Below are positions 59,440-64,000 of a stretch of 64,000 bases of DNA, one piece after another (the stretch's first letter is position 1; the number at the start of each line of letters is the position of its first letter). The position numbers were made by a program, and so were the translations under genes. Below the pieces are notes generated by a model. The model was not told the DNA's origin. It worked only from the letters and a program-made list of their open reading frames with translations, and made no database searches. The stretch covers positions 937,192 through 1,001,191 of the forward strand of contig NZ_OMPO01000001.1 in NCBI RefSeq assembly GCF_900292035.1. Direction: 5' to 3'. Origin of the DNA: Blastococcus sp. Marseille-P5729. Lineage in GTDB: Bacteria; Actinomycetota; Actinomycetes; Mycobacteriales; Antricoccaceae.

Positions 59440-60474
59440 TTGGCGATCTCGGACGGCGACGCCGAGGGCCTCGCCCGCCTCTTCCACGGCATCGTCGAGC
59501 AGTCGGTGGCCGGGATCTACCTGATCCAGGACGGCGTCCTGAGCTATGTCAACGCGACCTACGCGGAGCTCTTCGGCACCGTCCCGGAGCGGCTCGTCGG
59601 CCGTCCGCTCGCGGAGGTCGCGCCGCTCGAGCAGCGCGAGTCACTGCTCGCGCAGTACGACCGCCGGATCAGCGGCAGCGACCCGCACTCACGCTTCCAG
59701 ATCCGCACGAAGGTGCGCGGCAGCGAGCGGATCATCGAGATCCATGGCTCCAGGGTCGAGTACGACGGGCGGCCGGCGGTGGTCGGCATGGGCGTCGACG
59801 TGACGATCCGCGAGCAGGCGACCGAGCGATTGCGCGCGCTCAACGAGGTGGTCGAAACGATCCAGGACCGCGAGCGGCAGCGCATCGCCATGGAACTGCA
59901 CGATGACCTCGGCGGGACCCTCCCCGCCATCAAGTTCGACCTCAGCCGGCTGGCGCGCATCGCCAGCGCGGACGAGCGGGGCACCGAGCTCGCGGGGCTG
60001 GCTGCGGACACCGTCGCGCTGGTGCAGCAGGCCATCGACGCGACCCGGCGGATCTCCAACGACCTCAGCCCGACAGGGCTCATCCATCTCGGGCTCGCCG
60101 AGGCGCTGCGCGAACTCGGTCGCGCGCACGAGGCGCGCTACGGCGTGCCGGTCACGGTACGGATCGGCGAGGTCCCCGACGCGCTCGACGACACGATGAC
60201 GCGTGACCTCTTCCGTATGACCCAGGAGCTGCTGACCAATGTGGCGCGGCACGCGGCGGCGACCCGGGTGCGGGTCCAGCTCGACCGCGACGGGCAGCAG
60301 CTGCGGCTGCGGGTGAGCGACGACGGTCGCGGCCTGCCGGACGAGCCGGGCGAGGGCTTCGGGCTGTTCGGGATCGCCGAGCGGGCCCGCCGCAACGGCG
60401 GGACCTTCGAGACCTCGCCGGCCCCCGGGGGCGGGCTGCTGGCCGAGGGGCGAGTGTCGTGGCCCGGCGAGTGA
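59440..60474 (+). CDS. PAS-domain sensor histidine kinase
   Basis: 344 residues from TTG at 59440, preceded by GAGGAG; no ATG or GTG fits in the useful stretch. PAS domain at about 15-125 (GIYLIQDGVLSYVNATYAEL, IEIHGSRVEYDGRPAVVGMG), then a HisKA_3 dimerisation domain with phospho-acceptor His154 in RIAMELHDDLGGTLPAIKFD, and ATPase domain (LFRMTQELLTNVARHAAATR, VSDDGRGLPDEPGEGFGLFG). No membrane segment, so a cytoplasmic signal is likely. Divergent from the acyl-CoA operon that ends in a response regulator. Confidence 0.88.
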   Translation: MAISDGDAEGLARLFHGIVEQSVAGIYLIQDGVLSYVNATYAELFGTVPERLVGRPLAEVAPLEQRESLLAQYDRRISGSDPHSRFQIRTKVRGSERIIEIHGSRVEYDGRPAVVGMGVDVTIREQATERLRALNEVVETIQDRERQRIAMELHDDLGGTLPAIKFDLSRLARIASADERGTELAGLAADTVALVQQAIDATRRISNDLSPTGLIHLGLAEALRELGRAHEARYGVPVTVRIGEVPDALDDTMTRDLFRMTQELLTNVARHAAATRVRVQLDRDGQQLRLRVSDDGRGLPDEPGEGFGLFGIAERARRNGGTFETSPAPGGGLLAEGRVSWPGE

Positions 60475-60490
60475 CTGCGCGGCGCGGGCG

Positions 60491-60916
60491 CTAATCCAAG
60501 CGAACGACCGCGCGCGCCATCGACAGCACCTTCTCACCGTCGCAGCGAGCCTCGACGTCGATGCGTACCCGGCCGTCCTCGAGCTTCTTGGCCACCTTCG
60601 CCGAGAAGCGGACGGTCGCGCCGTCGGCGTCGTCCGGGACCGGCACCGGCTTGGCGAAGCGGACGCCGTACTCCTCCACCCGAGCGGGATCGCCGACCCA
60701 CGCGACGACGAGATTCGCGCCCTTGGCCATGGTGAGCATGCCGTGGGCGATGACGTCGGGAAGGCCGACCTCGCGGGCCGTCCGCTCGTTCCAGTGGATG
60801 ATGTTGAAGTCGCCAGAGGCGCCGGCGTAACGGACCAGATCGGCCCGGGTGATCGCGACGTCCTGGTCGGGCAGCTGGTGGCCGGCCTCGATCTCCTCAT
60901 ACCTCGGCGCGCTCAT
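60491..60916 (-). CDS. MaoC-like dehydratase, HadB type
   Basis: 141 residues. The hot-dog fold carries the hydratase 2 motif ASGDFNIIHWNERTAREVGL, with the catalytic Asp and His, followed by AHGMLTMAKGANLVVAWVGD. The C-terminal VRFSAKVAKKLEDGRVRID is also typical. In Mycobacterium HadB pairs with HadA or HadC to dehydrate 3-hydroxyacyl-ACP in the FAS-II cycle. No hadC neighbour is seen. Overlaps hadA by 4 bases. Confidence 0.87.
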   Translation of the reverse strand: MSAPRYEEIEAGHQLPDQDVAITRADLVRYAGASGDFNIIHWNERTAREVGLPDVIAHGMLTMAKGANLVVAWVGDPARVEEYGVRFAKPVPVPDDADGATVRFSAKVAKKLEDGRVRIDVEARCDGEKVLSMARAVVRLD

Positions 60917-61371
60917 GCCGCTGACCCAGCGGTGCCGCGCGCCACGAGCATCCCGGTCGCGGTGACGACGTGCTCGCCGTCCTCGGTGCTGAGCTCGGCC
61001 CGCACGGTGAGGATGTCGTTGCCGGCCGCGGCGCGGATGTTGTCGATGTGCAGGACGCCGACCAGCCGGTCGCCAGGGTGGATCGGGCGCGAGTAGGCGA
61101 ACTTCTGCTCGCCGTGCACGACCTTGGTGTAGTCCAGGCCGAGCTCAGGATCGAAGGCGGCCTGGTTGATCACCGGCATCGAGACGACGATCGCGAAGGT
61201 CGGCGGCGCGATCACGTCGCGGTGGCCGAGGGCACGCGCAGCCTCGGGATCACGGTAGGCGGGGTTGTCATCGCCGATCGCGTCGGCGAACTCGCGGATT
61301 TTCTCGCGACCGACCTCGTACGCCGGCATGGGCGGATACTCACGGCCGATGAAGCTGGCATCTAAGGGCAT
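60913..61371 (-). CDS. MaoC-like dehydratase, HadA type
   Basis: 152 residues: YPPMPAYEVGREKIREFADA, IGDDNPAYRDPEAARALGHR, PPTFAIVVSMPVINQAAFDP, VHGEQKFAYSRPIHPGDRLV. These match the N-terminal-type hot-dog subunit HadA, which lacks the catalytic Asp/His pair and serves to bind the acyl chain. Together with HadB it should form the heterodimer. First gene of the pair; ATG at 61369-61371. Confidence 0.87.
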   Translation of the reverse strand: MPLDASFIGREYPPMPAYEVGREKIREFADAIGDDNPAYRDPEAARALGHRDVIAPPTFAIVVSMPVINQAAFDPELGLDYTKVVHGEQKFAYSRPIHPGDRLVGVLHIDNIRAAAGNDILTVRAELSTEDGEHVVTATGMLVARGTAGSAA

Positions 61372-61396
61372 CCATCCAGCCTAGGACACATGCGAC

Positions 61397-61431
61397 GAGG
61401 GGCCGCACACCTCATCGGCGTGCGGCCCCTC
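61397..61431 (-). terminator. terminator downstream of rpmG
   Basis: Exact 12-base arms GAGGGGCCGCAC and GTGCGGCCCCTC with an 11-base loop, 20 bases after the rpmG stop. It separates rpmG from hadA. Confidence 0.7.
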
Positions 61432-61450
61432 GCGTGGGCAGTGGGCGAGA

Positions 61451-61615
61451 CTAGCGGGTCTCGCGGTGTACCTGCTGCTTGCGGCAGGTGTTGCAGTACT
61501 TCTTCAACTCGAGACGATCGGGATCGTTCCGGCGGTTCTTGTTGGTGATGTAGTTGCGGTTCTTGCACTCCTGGCAAGCCAGGGTGATCTTCGGTCGTAC
61601 GTCGGTGGAAGCCAC
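61451..61615 (-). CDS. rpmG: 50S ribosomal protein L33 (zinc-binding form)
   Basis: 54 residues from GTG at 61613-61615, coding [20 protein letters not shown]; the open frame upstream overlaps tRNA-Met. Four cysteines in two CxxC pairs ([16 protein letters not shown]) mark the zinc-containing C+ form of L33. Next to tRNA-Met and tRNA-Thr, upstream of hadAB, as in Mycobacterium (rpmG2). Confidence 0.95.
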   Translation of the reverse strand: MASTDVRPKITLACQECKNRNYITNKNRRNDPDRLELKKYCNTCRKQQVHRETR

Positions 61616-61653
61616 GTCAGTGCCTCTTTCATACAGAAGTCGTTGCGAGGTTG

Positions 61654-61729
61654 TGGTAGCCGTGACCGGACTTGAACCGGTGACCACACGATTATGAGTC
61701 GTGCGCTCTACCAACTGAGCTACACGGCC
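61654..61729 (-). tRNA. tRNA-Met (CAT anticodon)
   Basis: 76 bases with encoded CCA. GGCCGTG acceptor, D arm TAGCTCAGTTGGTAGAGC, anticodon loop CTCATAA, T arm CGGTTCAAGTCC. Elongator type, judged by the regular acceptor top and D arm; initiator features are absent. Confidence 0.95.
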
Positions 61730-61771
61730 GCGACACCGGGCGCAGGCGCCTGGCAGATCGGGTTATGCCCG

Positions 61772-61844
61772 AGCCCCTTTACGGAATCGAACCGTAGACC
61801 TTCTCCTTACCATGGAGACGCTCTGCCGACTGAGCTAAAGGGGC
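61772..61844 (-). tRNA. tRNA-Thr (GGT anticodon)
   Basis: 73 bases without encoded CCA. GCCCCTT acceptor, D arm TAGCTCAGTCGGCAGAGC, anticodon stem TCTCC/GGAGA with loop ATGGTAA, T arm TACGGTTCGATTCCGTA. 42 bases upstream of tRNA-Met on the same strand. Confidence 0.95.
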
Positions 61845-62132
61845 CTTGCCCTGACCCCGCACCTTCCGGGGCGAGGCAGACCCTAAGAGGTTACACGGAA
61901 GTCCTTGCAGCGCAACACCTGAGCCGGCTGTGATCCCCGTTATGTCCAGCCCTCGACGGGAGGGGCCCGGTTTGCCAGGATGGGGGCGTCGGACGGCGGA
62001 ATTCTCCGCCGCCCACGGATCCGCCCCCGCCCGGCCTACGTCGTACTGCTGTCGGTGCTCGGCACCGGCATGAACCCGGTCCTCGACCGGCTGACTACTC
62101 AACATCGAATTTCTTTTGCAAAGGACAGCACC

Positions 62133-63419
62133 ATGGACACCTTCGAGCCGAATACCGACTTCGACAGCGGCGACAGCTACGACGCGCCCGACACCAACGA
62201 CTACACCGACAGCACGACGTACACCGCCGAGGGCGGCTTCGACGCCGGCGTCGAGGACGGCCAGTCGGTCGACCTCGACGGCGACGGCATCGCCGACGGT
62301 CAGGCGGAGGTCACCTACAGCGACCTGGACGGCGACGGCCAGGACGACCACGCCACGATCACCGTCAATGCCGACACCGACGGCGACGGGCAGGCCGACA
62401 CCGTCATCGTCATGGACGCCTACGACACCGACGGCGACGGGTTCGCCGACCAGGTCGAGATGAGCTACGGCGTCGACACCGACGGCGACGGGCAGATCGA
62501 CTCCTCGGACTACGCCTCCGGCGATGTCGTCAACACCCCGACCGACACCGACGGCGACGGCGAGGTCGACACGATGGTCCAGTCGGTCTCGTGGGACGAC
62601 TCCCCCTCGACCACGAGCACCAGCGCACCCTCGTCGTCCGGCAGCGAGTCGTTCGACCCGAACTCCGGCAGCAGCGGTGACGTCGCGGCCAGCTCGAGCT
62701 ACGGCGGCAGCGCCGCGGCGACCTCCGATCAGGCGTACGGCGCGGAGTACAGCGGCCAGGCCGACTCCTACTACGGCGGCGACTCGGCGTCCGACTCCTC
62801 GTCGTCCTCGGGCTCGGATGCCAGCAGCAGCTACGGCCAGTACGACGATCACGCCTCGGGCACGTCCTCCTCGTCGTCGGACAGCGCCTCCGACGAGTAC
62901 TACAAGCAGGAGACGACCACGACGACCACCACCACGACCACGGAGTACGGCAAGTCGGACGCCAGCAGCTCGTCCAGCTACGACGACTACGACGCCGGAT
63001 CCACCGGCGCGTACGGCGACTCGAGCTCGTCGGACTACGCCTCGAACGACTCCAGCGCGTCGGACTCGTACTACGGCGGCGACTCGGCGGCCGAGTCCGG
63101 CTCGGCGTACGGCGCGTCGTCGGCGAGTGCCGCGGACTCCTACTACGGCGACGACCAGGTCACCTCGGGTGGCAGCGAGACCATCACTGCCGAGGTCAAC
63201 GGCAAGAGCTACGAGTTCGACGCCAACTATGACCTGGACGGCGATGGCAGCAACGACACCGCGGTCGTGGAGACCTCCGACGGAAACTACGTGGTCGTGG
63301 CGGACATCGACGAGGACGGCACCGCCGACCAGGCCGTGCTGACCGACGGTCAGGGCAACGTCATCGAGTCGGCGTACGTCGACCCGTCGACCGGCCAGTG
63401 GGTCGAGGGACAGCCCTAA
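62133..63419 (+). CDS. acidic DxDGDG-repeat protein (DUF6802-like)
   Basis: 428 residues from ATG at 62133, with AAAGGA before it. Residues 40-145 contain at least five copies of a D-x-D-G-D-G-x-x-D motif ([30 protein letters not shown]), the calcium-binding loop of type 3 repeats; one or two more are near the C-terminus ([26 protein letters not shown]). Between them about 230 residues are Ser/Tyr/Asp/Gly low complexity with SYYGGDS-type units and a run of ten Thr. No signal peptide. Calcium binding inferred from the motif. Own promoter region is the 288 bases after tRNA-Thr. Confidence 0.8.
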   Translation: MDTFEPNTDFDSGDSYDAPDTNDYTDSTTYTAEGGFDAGVEDGQSVDLDGDGIADGQAEVTYSDLDGDGQDDHATITVNADTDGDGQADTVIVMDAYDTDGDGFADQVEMSYGVDTDGDGQIDSSDYASGDVVNTPTDTDGDGEVDTMVQSVSWDDSPSTTSTSAPSSSGSESFDPNSGSSGDVAASSSYGGSAAATSDQAYGAEYSGQADSYYGGDSASDSSSSSGSDASSSYGQYDDHASGTSSSSSDSASDEYYKQETTTTTTTTTTEYGKSDASSSSSYDDYDAGSTGAYGDSSSSDYASNDSSASDSYYGGDSAAESGSAYGASSASAADSYYGDDQVTSGGSETITAEVNGKSYEFDANYDLDGDGSNDTAVVETSDGNYVVVADIDEDGTADQAVLTDGQGNVIESAYVDPSTGQWVEGQP

Positions 63420-63437
63420 CCCTCAGCGCCGCAACTC

Positions 63438-63471
63438 GAAGGGCCCCGATCCTGATGGATCGGGGCCCTTC
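63438..63471. terminator. terminator after the DxDGDG-repeat gene
   Basis: Exact 15-base arms GAAGGGCCCCGATCC and GGATCGGGGCCCTTC with a TGAT loop. Serves the acidic protein gene on the plus strand; tRNA-Tyr ends just 5 bases further and may share it from the other side. Confidence 0.8.
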
Positions 63472-63475
63472 GCTG

Positions 63476-63556
63476 TGGCAGGTAGAGGATTTGAACCTCT
63501 GAAGCTTGCGCGGCTGATTTACAGTCAGCTCCCTTTGGCCACTCGGGCAACCTGCC
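63476..63556 (-). tRNA. tRNA-Tyr (GTA anticodon)
   Basis: 81 bases, class II with a long variable arm, CCA not encoded. GGCAGGT acceptor, anticodon loop CTGTAAAT with GTA, T arm AGAGGTTCAAATCCTCT. Confidence 0.94.
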
Positions 63557-63637
63557 GTGGACCCGCTCCAGCGGTCTACCTCGGTAGACTTGGCTCTTGC
63601 AGTCCGAAGAGGAATAGTACAGGAGACGATTTCAAGA

Positions 63638-64000
63638 TGGCAGACCCGTCGTTCGACGTCGTGAGCAAGGTCGATCACCAGGAGGTCGACAACGCCCTCC
63701 AGCAGGCATCGAAGGAGCTCTCGCAGCGCTTCGACTTCCGCGGCACCGACACGACCATCGAGTGGTCGGGCAATGAGGCCATCGTGCTGACCTCCTCCAC
63801 GGACGATCGCATCAAGGCTGCCCTCGAGGTCTTCAAGGAGAAGCTCGTCAAGCGCGGCATCAGCCTGAAGGCGTTCGAGGCCGGCGAGCCGCAGTCCTCC
63901 GGCAAGGGCTACAAGCTGGCCGGCAAGATCATCGAGGGCATCGACTCGGAGAAGGCCAAGAAGATCTCCAAGTTCATCCGCGACGCGGGCCTGAAGGGCG
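63638..64000 (+). CDS. YajQ-family nucleotide-binding protein (cut by window end)
   Basis: The first 121 residues are visible: [60 protein letters not shown]-like segment and [20 protein letters not shown]. These match the first part of YajQ (UPF0234), about 163 residues when complete. Some family members bind cyclic di-GMP; RNA or tRNA binding was proposed for others. Start has AGGAG 12 bases before. The rest lies outside this window. Confidence 0.92.

Overview
The window is a 64 kb piece of a high-GC actinobacterial chromosome. The evidence is the base composition, the set of ribosomal and RNA polymerase genes, the class II GlpX phosphatase, the HadA/HadB-type dehydratase pair and the 13E12-type DUF222/HNH gene. 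Gene orders around ychF, ispH, xseA/xseB and glpX/phoH, and around rpmG, hadAB, tRNA-Trp, secE, nusG, rplK and rplA, match what I recall of Mycobacterium. There are no mycolic-acid genes here, and I cannot name the genus from sequence alone.

Left part (1 to about 8.8 kb) is an accessory, decaying region. It holds a cut alpha/beta hydrolase, an AraC-type remnant, a small Cys protein coupled to a YchJ-like protein, a frameshifted WYL regulator, two VapBC-type toxin-antitoxin pairs, a multiply frameshifted EamA transporter and the severed start of a membrane protein. It ends in a minus-strand module of a large serine recombinase (frameshifted just after its catalytic serine), a 64-aa Cys/His protein and a 326-aa protein with a HEPN-like R-x4-H motif. 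A complete type III restriction-modification pair (mod, res) lies next to this module, immediately downstream of ychF.

Middle (13.7 to 31.1 kb): ychF, a glycerate kinase pseudogene carrying eleven GGCATC units, an AlkA-like glycosylase, a DUF222/HNH gene under a near-consensus LexA box, a CDF transporter with a short binding-protein-like lipoprotein, rmuC, a DUF6542-like gene, ispH, a lipid-droplet-type protein, xseA-xseB, a DUF4245-like gene, glpX, phoH, a HMG-CoA lyase-like gene and an AMIN-like lipoprotein.

Right half (31.4 to 64 kb): the transcription-translation cluster on the minus strand (tRNA-Trp, secE, nusG, rplK, rplA, then rplJ, rplL, then rpoB, rpoC), interrupted by lipoprotein, CoA-transferase, peptidase M28, SRPBCC, acyl-CoA synthetase and NUDIX genes. 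Upstream of tRNA-Trp are an internally deleted IS481-type element and a fatty acyl-CoA operon (acyl-CoA dehydrogenase, acyl-CoA synthetase, SDR, enoyl-CoA hydratase) that ends in a LuxR-type response regulator. A PAS histidine kinase is divergent from this operon. Then come hadB/hadA, rpmG, tRNA-Met, tRNA-Thr, an acidic DxDGDG-repeat protein, tRNA-Tyr and the start of a YajQ-family gene cut by the window end.

The best candidate for an under-described system is the HEPN-like protein, Cys/His protein and recombinase module next to the type III RM genes. The second is the two-component pair that brackets the acyl-CoA operon around a shared inverted repeat.
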